Source: Bacteroidales bacterium UBA1800
GTDB taxonomy: Bacteria > Bacteroidota > Bacteroidia > Bacteroidales > VadinHA17
Reading direction: 5' to 3'
Assembly: GCA_002319915.1 (NCBI GenBank)
Contig: DCFQ01000070.1
Location: 18,646-61,765, forward strand
DNA: 43,120 bases
In this document: positions 14,138-23,068 of the stretch, one piece after another
Layout: each line of letters starts with the position of its first letter
Numbering within the stretch: position 1 is the stretch's first letter
The notes under the pieces: model-generated
Databases searched by the model: none
What the model was told of the DNA's origin: nothing
The model's input: only the letters and a program-made list of their open reading frames with translations
Made by a program: the position numbers and the translations under genes

Positions 14138-16399
14138 AAACAAAAGGTAATCGAGCAGGATGGGAAGATCTTCCGGATTGACTCCCAATGAGAGCAACAG
14201 GCTCCTGTCCTCCTCGAAAATTGACATGAACTCTTCACGGGTTATTTCACCACCGGCAATGCTGAGCCTGTAAAAATCCACAGCCTCCTTCTTATTTCCC
14301 TTGCAGAGGGCAAGATGGCCCTTGTTAATATAATCATGGGCATTAAGCTTGCCTGAAGAGAGCCTCTCATAATATTTTTCAGAATCATCAAAGCGGCCGA
14401 GGGCCAGGTAGCAGAATGCAATCGGCCTCAGGATCCTGATATTTCCGGGATCATTGTATTCAACCCTGAAATAGTATTTAAGGGCTTCCTCATAGTCGTG
14501 CAGATCGAGGTAGCAATGCCCTGTCATTATTGCCGTATGCATGTTGTCGGGTTCCATCTGACCAGCCTGGAGGTAATGGTCCAGCGCTTCATCGGTTCTT
14601 CCGGTCCTCCTGAGGCAGAGACCTATCTTCTTCAGAGTCCAGGGCTTTCTTTCGATCAGTTCCGCCCTCCTGTAGAACTTAAGGGCTTCTTCATAGTTCT
14701 CCTCCTCCTGGTAGCAGAATGCGATCTTTTCGTAAAGCTGCGGAGCATCAGACTTGTTTTCCAGCTGCTTAAGAAACAGCGCCAGCGCATCGGAATAGTA
14801 ATTCTTGCTGAAGAAATAATCGGCCAGCCCGGCCTCGACTTCGTCAGCATTGCCGATAAGCCTGAAGAACTCGGAATTATAGATATCGAGCTTCCCTGTA
14901 AAAAGGTCCTCAAACTCCTTCCGGTAAGGAGAAAGCTTGAAAAATCTGTAAATGTCCTGCAGGTATTGTGTTACATTCGTTCTGAAGATTTTGTACGGAT
15001 CAACGCCTTTTTCGTCCTCCTCAAGCTGCTGAAGCCCTTCGAGCTCCATTCGGAATACCTTAAGCATCATAGACTTCTGCGACGAAGGCAGGTACTTAAG
15101 GTTCAAGAGCAGGGAGTATTTGTCCGAGTTGCAGATGAACGGTGTTTTGTACAATCCCTCGGCCAGCTCATTTGTCCCCGGCCCGAGTATCTCGTCCCTG
15201 AAAACCTCATTTACCACTTCATGGTCGGGATAGAACGGCATGAACCAGTTTTGGAAATCCTTGAAGAAATCAAAATGTTTCAGGTTCGAGAATGCAGTCA
15301 TATAAACGTCGGCTCCTTCCATCTGCAGCTTTGTAAGCTCTTCCATCGTCCTGAAGATATCCTCCGAATCGCTGAACATTTCCGACCAGTCAGGATTTTT
15401 ATCCTCATTTTTATCCTTGGGGAGGATATTATCCAGGTCGAGCTTTTCCTCGATCCTCGGTCTCAGCTTGGCAACCTTTGGAAGGATCTCATCCTGGAGC
15501 TTCCTGCCGAGGTTTTCAGTTTCACGCGATCTTATCGTCTGCAGGATTATGATCCGGCAATGTTCCCTGAAACTTTCGTCCTTGCTTTTCTCATTTATCC
15601 TTGAGAGAATGTCAGGATAAAGCGAAACCCGGCCGTTGTGGTAATGCAGGCTCAGGATGAGTCCCGACAATGCCCTCTCCATGACCTGCTCGCTGGCGGC
15701 CTCATAGAAATCGAGAAGGTAATTCAGCTTTTCCGTCTGCCATGTTCTCAGGGCGCTGAGTGTTATGGCGCTCACCAGCAGGCTCGATTCGTGCCACCTG
15801 AATTTTCCCGAATTCATGATTATCCTGATCAGGCTCTCTTCCGCCTCTCCATAGTAATCGGTAAGCCAGAGATGGTTGAAGATGTTCTTGATCAGCTGCT
15901 TGTGCTTCACCGACATCTCCGATTCTGGGTCGGGATTGATCTCCTTGCTGAGCTTCAGCCATTCATCCAGCTCCGGCTTGAAGATAAGATCATCTACGGT
16001 ATCCACAATTGTTTTCCCGGTCAGCTTCTGTTCCTTCTCGGCCTGTTGTTTCACCCAGTATGTATGCCAGCCGGAATAATGTGACAATATGTCCTGTCTG
16101 AGCCTGTCTGACAGGCTGAGGATCGACTGCATAAGCTTCAGGTACACCCTTGGGCGCTCCGGGTCCTTTATTCCTTCAATAGTGTAGCTCAACATGCTGC
16201 GGTATGTCATGACAATGTCATCATACTCGTCGCGAAGCTCGCCGCGCAACGACATATTCAGCATATCCTGTAATATATCCAGGCTTTGTTTGACCCGCTT
16301 TTCCGTAACGAGCCTGCAGAGGCGCTTGTGCAGCTGTATGACTTTGTTAATATCCATCTTTTCACTTTCCGGATGTTTGGTATCCGGGATCTTGTACAA
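14126..16399 (-). CDS. Large TPR-repeat protein of unknown function
   Basis: 757 residues (743 if the ATG at 16357, MDINKVIQLHKRL, is the true start). No signal peptide or membrane helix is visible, so it is probably cytoplasmic. Residues 1–560 are helical and charged with no family I recognise. The C-terminal 200 residues carry tandem TPR units: PQLYEKIAFCYQEEENYEEALKFYRRA, KIGLCLRRTGRTDEALDHYLQA, HCYLDLHDYEEALKYYFRV and AFCYLALGRFDDSEKYYERL. These would form a protein-binding superhelix. The gene starts 108 bases downstream of the patatin gene stop on the same strand and may be co-transcribed. It converges on the Spy-like gene with a 12-base overlap. Confidence 0.82.
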   Translation of the reverse strand: MYKIPDTKHPESEKMDINKVIQLHKRLCRLVTEKRVKQSLDILQDMLNMSLRGELRDEYDDIVMTYRSMLSYTIEGIKDPERPRVYLKLMQSILSLSDRLRQDILSHYSGWHTYWVKQQAEKEQKLTGKTIVDTVDDLIFKPELDEWLKLSKEINPDPESEMSVKHKQLIKNIFNHLWLTDYYGEAEESLIRIIMNSGKFRWHESSLLVSAITLSALRTWQTEKLNYLLDFYEAASEQVMERALSGLILSLHYHNGRVSLYPDILSRINEKSKDESFREHCRIIILQTIRSRETENLGRKLQDEILPKVAKLRPRIEEKLDLDNILPKDKNEDKNPDWSEMFSDSEDIFRTMEELTKLQMEGADVYMTAFSNLKHFDFFKDFQNWFMPFYPDHEVVNEVFRDEILGPGTNELAEGLYKTPFICNSDKYSLLLNLKYLPSSQKSMMLKVFRMELEGLQQLEEDEKGVDPYKIFRTNVTQYLQDIYRFFKLSPYRKEFEDLFTGKLDIYNSEFFRLIGNADEVEAGLADYFFSKNYYSDALALFLKQLENKSDAPQLYEKIAFCYQEEENYEEALKFYRRAELIERKPWTLKKIGLCLRRTGRTDEALDHYLQAGQMEPDNMHTAIMTGHCYLDLHDYEEALKYYFRVEYNDPGNIRILRPIAFCYLALGRFDDSEKYYERLSSGKLNAHDYINKGHLALCKGNKKEAVDFYRLSIAGGEITREEFMSIFEEDRSLLLSLGVNPEDLPILLDYLLFSTG

Positions 16400-16507
16400 A
16401 CCAGGACATGCAACAATCAGGCCGTTATCGATTATTCACCAAATTTCAACCCGTCAGGTAATTGTTAATGCCATTATTTCCTGTTGTTTCGGGGTTTGAT
16501 CCGGTTC

Positions 16508-18799
16508 TCAGAAATTATAACCGATAGATATGAATCCCTTGAAACTGCTGAAGTACCTTTCTCCGCTGCTGAATCCCTGCACAATCCCGATCTTCAGCGG
16601 CCCGATGACCGACATGTAGCCTGCCTGGGCCCCAAGGCCTCCTAGCAACGACCACTTCTTTTCCGATCCAATTTCCCGGGCCATGCATATGCCCGACATT
16701 AAGCCAAGGCGCACTTTTTCGGATATGCTGAAGTCCGCATTCAATGAAATGCCGGCCATCATATCCACAGGGATCTCATTCGCGTGAAATCCGGTCAGCG
16801 GTATCGATTTGTCGATGGTGAAATCCTGCCCGCCCAGGTAAAAATAGTTGGCCGGGGAGATGACGGAGTCGCCGGAATAAGTGAATAGGGCGTCACCTCC
16901 TAGCATAAACGTCAGCTTGTTTGTTGCCGGAAAATACTGACGCAGGCTACCGGTCATGGAGTAGCTCCTTTTGAAAGTAAAATCGCCGGGGGACCCTTCA
17001 GTGAATCCCTGCCTGTAATTGAGGGTCTTCACAACCGCCCTTTGCAGCCTTGAAGTGTTGACAACTAAGCGGAGCAGGGTTCCTGACCTGGGGAAATATT
17101 TTGTGTCAAGCGAATTACGTTCGTTGATGTAATTGAAGGAAAACAGATTGTATGTTATCCTTTTCAGGTTTTCGGAATCGATATAATCAGGCATCCAGAA
17201 AAGATTGTCGAACCTTGCGGATACCGACATCATGTGATTGAGCCCGATCCTCTGGTTAAGTGAAAGCCCGGAACTTAAAGACTGCCTGTTCACCCGGCCG
17301 GCCTGGTTAATGAGTGTCATCATTGGCAGGCGGGTGTAGTCTCCCTCGAGGAAGGCTGAAATGCCCAGTACCTGGTTCCGGCCGATGAACTGAGTGTAGG
17401 ATGCCCTGTACCTGAAATATTGCCCGATAAAAGTATTCACTTCAAGCATCGAACCGCGCCAGAGCGGATCCCTTGCCGAAAGCCCGACTATTATGCCTGC
17501 CCTTATGCTGTTATCATAATGCATGGATCCGTAAAGCATGGTATTGGGCTTTTCGATGCAGTCGATCACAAGGATCAGGGAGTCCTCCCTTGGCTCGATC
17601 CTGTATTTGACCTTTTCGAACCATGATCTTCCGTAAAGCAACTCGATCCTTTCTGTCAGCGTCTGTTTGCTTATCCTCTCATGGGGGTAAATGTCAAGCA
17701 CACCTAGTATCTGATCATCCGAATTGATCTCGTTGCCGGCAACTTCGATCCTGTCGAAGACATATGACCTTTTGCCCAGGATATTCTCAATCGGCTTCTG
17801 CGGTGCGATCCTGTTGAGCGAATCTGCCAGCATCCTGAACTTCTCCCTGAACGGGACGGCTGATTGGTACCCGCGCTGAATGATAGAATCTACATTTGCA
17901 AAGGCATAAACCGGAAGATCCCTGACACGGGGTTCGATCAGGTAATCCACACTCTTTTTCTCCACAGTATAGTCGATGTAGCTGTTGAAAAAACTCAGCT
18001 GCCGCAGGATCCCGGAAGCCGAAAGCAGCTGATCCTCATTTATCTTCTGGAATCCCGTATAGGACCCTATGATCACATCAGCCCCCATCTCCTTCAACTC
18101 GCTTACTGCTATGTTCCTGACAAATCCACCGTCGATAAGCACTGCGCTGTCGATCCTGATAGGTGTAAACACTGATGGAACAGCCATGCTGGCACGTATG
18201 GCATCCGGCAGGTAACCGTGTTTCAGGTCGGCCTTTTTGCATGAGACCAGGTCGGTTCCAATGCACATGAATGGTATGGGAAGCTTTGAGAAGTCACTGA
18301 TGTCTGCAGCAGGCCAGGCATAATAGCTGAGCATGCTTTCGATCAGCTGGCCCTTGATAAGGCCCGTGGGAAGCTGTACTTTCCTCGATGTGACCGGAAG
18401 AGCCATTATATTGTTGTTGAAGAAGCGCTTTTCGGTAAAGATCACCCTGTTCTCAGGTATATTATTTGACAGGATGAGGTCCCAGTCAATACTCTTAAAT
18501 ATCTTTTCGAGGCTGTCTGCCGTGTATCCAAGCGCATACATCCCCCCGATTATGCTTCCCATGCTTACCCCGGTTATGTAATCGGGCCGAAGGCCGGCTT
18601 CCTCCATTACCTTCAGTGTCCCGATGTGCGCCAGTCCCAGGGCGCCGCCACCACTGAGGGCAAGTCCGATCCTGGGTCTCACCCCCTCTGTCTGTGAAAC
18701 GACACAGGGGCTGATTGCAAACAGCAATATAAAGATTATCAGGGTCCTGCTTATCCTCCTGGCAATGAGTCTCCGCATCAGGCTCTGCACAATTTCCAT
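16508..18799 (-). CDS. Patatin-like phospholipase fused to an Omp85-type barrel
   Basis: 763 residues. A signal sequence covers about 15–37. The patatin domain (about 43–240) has the oxyanion motif SGGGALGLAH at 49–58, the nucleophile elbow GVSMG with Ser79, and the catalytic Asp223 in IDGGFVRN, so the Ser-Asp dyad is complete. A POTRA-like segment follows (about 345–415, RSYVFDRIEVAGNEINSDDQILGVLDI). The C-terminal 350 residues are a beta-barrel rich in alternating strands, ending SIGYNF with a terminal Phe as in BAM substrates. This is the architecture of Pseudomonas PlpD, a surface or secreted lipid acyl hydrolase. It should lie in the outer membrane. Confidence 0.92.
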   Translation of the reverse strand: MEIVQSLMRRLIARRISRTLIIFILLFAISPCVVSQTEGVRPRIGLALSGGGALGLAHIGTLKVMEEAGLRPDYITGVSMGSIIGGMYALGYTADSLEKIFKSIDWDLILSNNIPENRVIFTEKRFFNNNIMALPVTSRKVQLPTGLIKGQLIESMLSYYAWPAADISDFSKLPIPFMCIGTDLVSCKKADLKHGYLPDAIRASMAVPSVFTPIRIDSAVLIDGGFVRNIAVSELKEMGADVIIGSYTGFQKINEDQLLSASGILRQLSFFNSYIDYTVEKKSVDYLIEPRVRDLPVYAFANVDSIIQRGYQSAVPFREKFRMLADSLNRIAPQKPIENILGKRSYVFDRIEVAGNEINSDDQILGVLDIYPHERISKQTLTERIELLYGRSWFEKVKYRIEPREDSLILVIDCIEKPNTMLYGSMHYDNSIRAGIIVGLSARDPLWRGSMLEVNTFIGQYFRYRASYTQFIGRNQVLGISAFLEGDYTRLPMMTLINQAGRVNRQSLSSGLSLNQRIGLNHMMSVSARFDNLFWMPDYIDSENLKRITYNLFSFNYINERNSLDTKYFPRSGTLLRLVVNTSRLQRAVVKTLNYRQGFTEGSPGDFTFKRSYSMTGSLRQYFPATNKLTFMLGGDALFTYSGDSVISPANYFYLGGQDFTIDKSIPLTGFHANEIPVDMMAGISLNADFSISEKVRLGLMSGICMAREIGSEKKWSLLGGLGAQAGYMSVIGPLKIGIVQGFSSGERYFSSFKGFISIGYNF

Positions 18800-18848
18800 G
18801 GCTGGTCAATATAGTTCTTAGACGTTAGGCAGAATGAAAGCAAGGTAG

Positions 18849-18856
18849 TAAATTTG
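18849..18856 (+). promoter_or_regulatory. Possible −7 box for the YgiQ-type gene
   Basis: TAAATTTG matches TAnnTTTG and ends 21 bases before the ATG at 18878. An in-frame TTG at 18854 lies inside the box, which supports the ATG as the real start. The −33 element is poor (TTAG at 18825–18828). Confidence 0.45.
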
Positions 18857-18877
18857 CCGGGATTTAAGGGATCCCGA

Positions 18878-20713
18878 ATGGAGCTTAAAGCTGAAAAAAG
18901 ATGGCTTCCTGTGACGAGGAAGGAGATTGAAGATCTTGGCTGGGACCAGCCGGATGTGATCATCATAACGGGAGATGCGTATATCGACCATCCATCATTC
19001 GGAGCTGCGGTTATAGGGAGGGTGATCGAGAGCGGGGGATTCAGGGTTGCCGTTATCCCGCAGCCAAACTGGAGGGATGACCTCAGGGATTTCAGGAAGC
19101 TCGGGAAGCCAAAGTATTTCTTCGGGGTCACTGCCGGAAATATGGATTCGATGGTCAACCATTATACCGCCGCAAGAAGGCTCAGGTCAAACGATGCCTA
19201 CACCCCTGGCGGCAAAGCCGGATTCAGACCCGATTACGCAACGATCATATACACCAGGATACTTAAGGAATTATACCCGGATATACCTGTTATTGCCGGG
19301 GGCATTGAGGCTTCAATGAGAAGGCTCACTCATTATGACTACTGGAGCGACAGGCTCGAACCTTCCATCATCCTCAGCAGCGGTGCCGATATGCTTGTCT
19401 ATGGGATGGGCGAACAACCCATCCGGGGGATCATGACGCTCCTGGCAAAAGGCGTCCCATTTTCGTCGATAAGGAATAATCCTCAGACGGTGATCCTTTC
19501 CGGGAAAAGTGAGCCGCTCCCGCCTGCTCCCGGATGGAAGGACAAAACACTGCATTCGCATGAGGAGTGCCTGGCCGATAAGCTTCTTTATGCTGAGAAT
19601 TTCAAGGTATTCGAGAAGGAATCGAACAAGATCAGCCCGGCAAGGATCATCGAGCCCTCGGGTGATAAGGTAGTTATTGTCAACCCACCTAGCCCGCCGA
19701 TGAGCGGACAGGAAGTCGACAAAATATGGGAGCTGCCGTTCAGGTACTCGCCTCATCCGAGGTACAGGGGAAAAGGAGAGATCCCTGCATATGAAATGAT
19801 CAGGTTCTCTGTGAACATCCACAGGGGCTGCTTTGGAGGCTGCAGCTTCTGTGCAATAGCGGCACACCAGGGGAAACAGGTTATAAGCAGGTCCGAAGGA
19901 TCGGTCTTCAGGGAAATTGCGAAGATATCCGCCTTACCCGGGTTCAAGGGTTACCTGACGGATCTTGGGGGGCCTTCCGCAAACATGTATGGCATGAAAG
20001 GGAAGGACCAGGAAAGATGCCTGAAGTGTTCCGCACCGTCATGCATCTGGCCGGCAGTGTGTGATAACCTTGACACTGACCATTCCCGCCTTGTCAAATT
20101 GTACAGGGATGTCAACACCTTGCCCGGGATCAAAAAAGCATTCATCGGAAGCGGGATCCGGTACGATCTTTTGTTCAGGGAGGGGAATCCCCGTGCAGGC
20201 AGGGCTGAGAAAGATTACCTGAGGGAGCTTGTAATCAACCATTTGTCGGGCTGGCTCAAGGTGGCGCCCGAGCATACTTCCCCCTTGGTGCTGAAACTCA
20301 TGAGGAAGATGCCATTTGAACTTTTCGGAAAGCTGAGGGAAACCTTTGAACTCCTGAAACGATCGGAAGATCTCAATTGCGTGATAATCCCGTATTTCAT
20401 TTCCGGCCACCCCGGCTGCAGCATAACAGACATGCGAGATCTTGGGCTGAAAGCCCGTGCACTCGGCATAAAGCCTGAACAGGTGCAGGATTTCACCCCT
20501 ACGCCGATGACTCTCTCGACGGCAATGTACTACCTAGGTATGGACCCGTATACCGGGAAGAAGCTTTTCGTGGCAAAGGAGACCCAAGCAAAAAAGGAGC
20601 AAAAGGAGATGTTCTTCTGGTACAAAGAACAGGGCAGGCAGAAGGGGAGCCGCCCCGGAAGAGGGATAACAAAAAGTTCCCGCGATCAGCGGACAAAAAA
20701 AAGCCGGAGGTAA
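18878..20713 (+). CDS. YgiQ family (UPF0313) radical SAM protein
   Basis: 611 residues from the ATG at 18878. The N-terminal part matches YgiQ (WLPVTRKEIEDLGWDQPDVIIITGDAYIDHPSFGAAVIGR), then a cobalamin-binding-like region and GGIEASMRRLTHYDYWSDRLEPSIL-type sequence. The radical SAM cluster motif is C318xxxC322xxC325 in RGCFGGCSFCAIAAHQGK. Further Cys residues in RCLKCSAPSCIWPAVC may bind a second cluster. The tail is Lys/Arg-rich and probably disordered. The substrate of this family is not established. It converges on the hydrogenase operon with 46 bases between stops and no obvious terminator. Confidence 0.92.
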   Translation: MELKAEKRWLPVTRKEIEDLGWDQPDVIIITGDAYIDHPSFGAAVIGRVIESGGFRVAVIPQPNWRDDLRDFRKLGKPKYFFGVTAGNMDSMVNHYTAARRLRSNDAYTPGGKAGFRPDYATIIYTRILKELYPDIPVIAGGIEASMRRLTHYDYWSDRLEPSIILSSGADMLVYGMGEQPIRGIMTLLAKGVPFSSIRNNPQTVILSGKSEPLPPAPGWKDKTLHSHEECLADKLLYAENFKVFEKESNKISPARIIEPSGDKVVIVNPPSPPMSGQEVDKIWELPFRYSPHPRYRGKGEIPAYEMIRFSVNIHRGCFGGCSFCAIAAHQGKQVISRSEGSVFREIAKISALPGFKGYLTDLGGPSANMYGMKGKDQERCLKCSAPSCIWPAVCDNLDTDHSRLVKLYRDVNTLPGIKKAFIGSGIRYDLLFREGNPRAGRAEKDYLRELVINHLSGWLKVAPEHTSPLVLKLMRKMPFELFGKLRETFELLKRSEDLNCVIIPYFISGHPGCSITDMRDLGLKARALGIKPEQVQDFTPTPMTLSTAMYYLGMDPYTGKKLFVAKETQAKKEQKEMFFWYKEQGRQKGSRPGRGITKSSRDQRTKKSRR

Positions 20714-20759
20714 TCCCCCCGACCCTTACTACAACTATTCTTATGAAAATAGAAAACGC

Positions 20760-21242
20760 TTACTCGTATTCCTTAAGGATATTCTTGACATCATCCGGAG
20801 CGACCCTGCCATAGGTTTTGTCTCCGACAAGCACCACTGGCGCAAGACCGCACGCACCCACACACCTGAGGCTCGACAGGGAGAATTTCCCGTCACCGGT
20901 GGTCTGTCCTACCTGCAGCCCAAGCTCTTTCTTGAATTCGTCAAGGACTTTCTCTGCACCGCGGACATAACAGGCTGTACCCATGCATATGCTTATCGGG
21001 TGCTTGCCTTTAGGGGTCATAGTGAAGAAAGAATAGAAGGTAACAACACCGTAGATCTTTGCCACCGGCACCTTAAGCTCCCCGGAAACCACCTCCTGAA
21101 CTTCGGCAGGCAGGTACCCGAAATGCTCCTGGCACTTATGAAGTACATTAATTAGTTCCTGAGGATCATTATTGAAAGACGCACAAATCTCTTTGATCTT
21201 TGCCACATCCTCCGGTCTCAATTCAATCTTAATGCTTGACAT
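20760..21242 (-). CDS. hydC: Electron-bifurcating hydrogenase subunit HydC (NuoE-like)
   Basis: 160 residues with the thioredoxin-like [2Fe-2S] fold of NuoE. The four cluster ligands are intact: C86 and C91 in ICMGTACYVRG, C127 and C131 in LRCVGACGLAP. The N-terminal helical part (EDVAKIKEICASFNNDPQELINVLHKCQEHFGYLP) is also typical. In HydABC complexes this subunit carries electrons between the flavin subunit and the hydrogenase. It is the last gene of the operon, starting 33 bases after the hydA stop. Confidence 0.93.
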   Translation of the reverse strand: MSSIKIELRPEDVAKIKEICASFNNDPQELINVLHKCQEHFGYLPAEVQEVVSGELKVPVAKIYGVVTFYSFFTMTPKGKHPISICMGTACYVRGAEKVLDEFKKELGLQVGQTTGDGKFSLSSLRCVGACGLAPVVLVGDKTYGRVAPDDVKNILKEYE

Positions 21243-21275
21243 GATATGTAATAATTTTATTAACTATCCTCTATG

Positions 21276-23054
21276 TTATTGTTTTACAACTACTTTCTTC
21301 TTGTTATAAAAGTAATGTGTATGCAGCAGGTGATGAGCCTTTTCACTGTTCGGCTTACCGAGGAATTCCTCGTAAAGCTTTATGATGAACGGGTTCTCAT
21401 GCGATTTGCGGAGAGGCTTGCTGTTGTCCTCGCGGTAGATGGCGGCAGCTCTCGCCTTGATGATATCCGAATTCCCGTGATGCAGAGGCTGGCCTCCTCC
21501 TCCGATGCATCCGCCGGGGCAGGCCATAACCTCGATTGCATGGAACTGCGACTTTCCTGACCTCACTTCCTCGAGAAGCTTCCTGGCATTTCCAAGCCCG
21601 TTGGCGATCCCTATTTTCAACGGCAATCCGTTGAAGTCGATAGTGGCCTCACGTACACCGTCGAGTCCCCTGAGTTCATTGAATTCAAGTCTTTCAAGCT
21701 TCTTCCCTGTGTAGATCTCATATGCTGTCCTGCAGGCTGCCTCGATAACACCCCCGGTAGCACCGAAAATCACTCCGGCTCCGGTCGACTCGCCAAGCGG
21801 GGAATCGAATTCGTCATCCGCAAGATTGTTCAGGTCGAGGTTCGCCTGCTTGATGAATGCTGCAAGCTCCCTTGTGGAGATCGAGAAGTCGACATCCCTG
21901 TTGCCGTCTGTCGAGAATTCCTCACGCTGGCATTCGTATTTCTTTGCAAGGCATGGCATTATTGAAACAACCACGAGATCCTTCCTGTCGACCTTGATCT
22001 TGTCAGCAAAATAGGTCTTTGCAATAGCACCGAACATCTGCTGCGGTGATTTTGCGGTCGACGGCACATCCTTTAGGTCTGGGAAATATTCCTCGAAGAA
22101 GTTCACCCAGCCCGGGCAGCATGATGTGAGTATAGGCAGCTTGGCTGTCGTATCACCGTTAAGATGCCTCGTGAGCCTGTCGAGGAGCTCGGTGCCCTCT
22201 TCCATTATGGTAAGATCGGCGGCGAAATCCGTATCGAATACGTAATCGAAGCCGAGTGCCCTGAGTGCAGCCACCATTTTACCTGTGACGAGCGTTCCGG
22301 GTTCCATTCCGAACTCCTCTCCGAGTGCCGCGCGTACGGCAGGGGCAGTTTGTACAATTACAGTTTTTGACGGGTCAGCCAGGGCCCTGAGCACCTCCGG
22401 GGTATGGTTCACCTCGGTGAGGGCGCCGGTCGGGCAGACGGCAACGCACTGTCCGCAGTACGTGCAGGTAGAGTGCTCCAGGTTCTGCTCGAATGCCGGG
22501 GCAACTGCCGCCATGAATCCCCTGTTGACCGCCGAAAGTGCGCCAACAGTCTGGACTTCATTGCACATCATCTCACACCTGCGGCACATGATGCATTTGT
22601 CAAGATCCCTAATGATAGAGGGTGAAGTGTCTTTACGGTATGTCGACATGGCTGCGATCTCCTGTCCGGGAATCTCCCTTATCCCTAGCTGCTGGGCCAT
22701 CGACTGCAGTTCGCAGTTTCCCGATTTCGGGCAAATGAGGCAGTCTTTCGGGTGGTCGGAAAGGATGAACTCCATTACGGTGCGCCTGGCATTGAGGACC
22801 CTCGTGGTGTGGGTCTTTACTACCATGCCCTCCTCGCACTTGGTGGCGCAGGAGGGAGCCAGGTTCCTTCTTCCCTGGACCTCTACGACGCAGATCCTGC
22901 AGCCTGCCGGCTTGTTCTCAATCTGCATGTCATGAAGCTCCATATAGCACAGAACAGGAATCTCGATCCCGATTTTTCTTGCTGCCTTGTGAATGGTCAT
23001 TCCTTTGGGAACTTCAATTTCCTTGTTATCTATCGTGAGTTTTACTGTTTCCAT
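21276..23054 (-). CDS. hydA: [FeFe] hydrogenase, group A catalytic subunit HydA
   Basis: 592 residues. The N-terminal [2Fe-2S] domain has C36, C52, C55 and C69. The His-Cys [4Fe-4S] site is H101/C105/C108/C114. Two bacterial ferredoxin clusters follow: C154/C157/C160/C164 and C197/C200/C203/C207. The H-cluster domain has all three signatures: TSCCPGW (310–316, including the proton-relay C312), MPCLAKKYE (366–374) and EVMACPGGCIGGGGQP (C512, C516). The C-terminus is the usual small-subunit-like tail. This is a catalytically complete group A enzyme; association with NuoE- and NuoF-like genes indicates the NADH/ferredoxin bifurcating type that makes or consumes H2 in the cytoplasm. No maturases (HydE, F, G) are in the window. 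Confidence 0.96.
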   Translation of the reverse strand: METVKLTIDNKEIEVPKGMTIHKAARKIGIEIPVLCYMELHDMQIENKPAGCRICVVEVQGRRNLAPSCATKCEEGMVVKTHTTRVLNARRTVMEFILSDHPKDCLICPKSGNCELQSMAQQLGIREIPGQEIAAMSTYRKDTSPSIIRDLDKCIMCRRCEMMCNEVQTVGALSAVNRGFMAAVAPAFEQNLEHSTCTYCGQCVAVCPTGALTEVNHTPEVLRALADPSKTVIVQTAPAVRAALGEEFGMEPGTLVTGKMVAALRALGFDYVFDTDFAADLTIMEEGTELLDRLTRHLNGDTTAKLPILTSCCPGWVNFFEEYFPDLKDVPSTAKSPQQMFGAIAKTYFADKIKVDRKDLVVVSIMPCLAKKYECQREEFSTDGNRDVDFSISTRELAAFIKQANLDLNNLADDEFDSPLGESTGAGVIFGATGGVIEAACRTAYEIYTGKKLERLEFNELRGLDGVREATIDFNGLPLKIGIANGLGNARKLLEEVRSGKSQFHAIEVMACPGGCIGGGGQPLHHGNSDIIKARAAAIYREDNSKPLRKSHENPFIIKLYEEFLGKPNSEKAHHLLHTHYFYNKKKVVVKQ

Positions 23055-23068
23055 TTCATGCCTCCTAA

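Noticed and set aside
14498..15604. Long plus-strand ORF (368 codons) inside the TPR gene.
   Set aside because: It is antisense to a well-supported coding frame with clear TPR repeats; its translation is Leu/Arg-rich and resembles no family.
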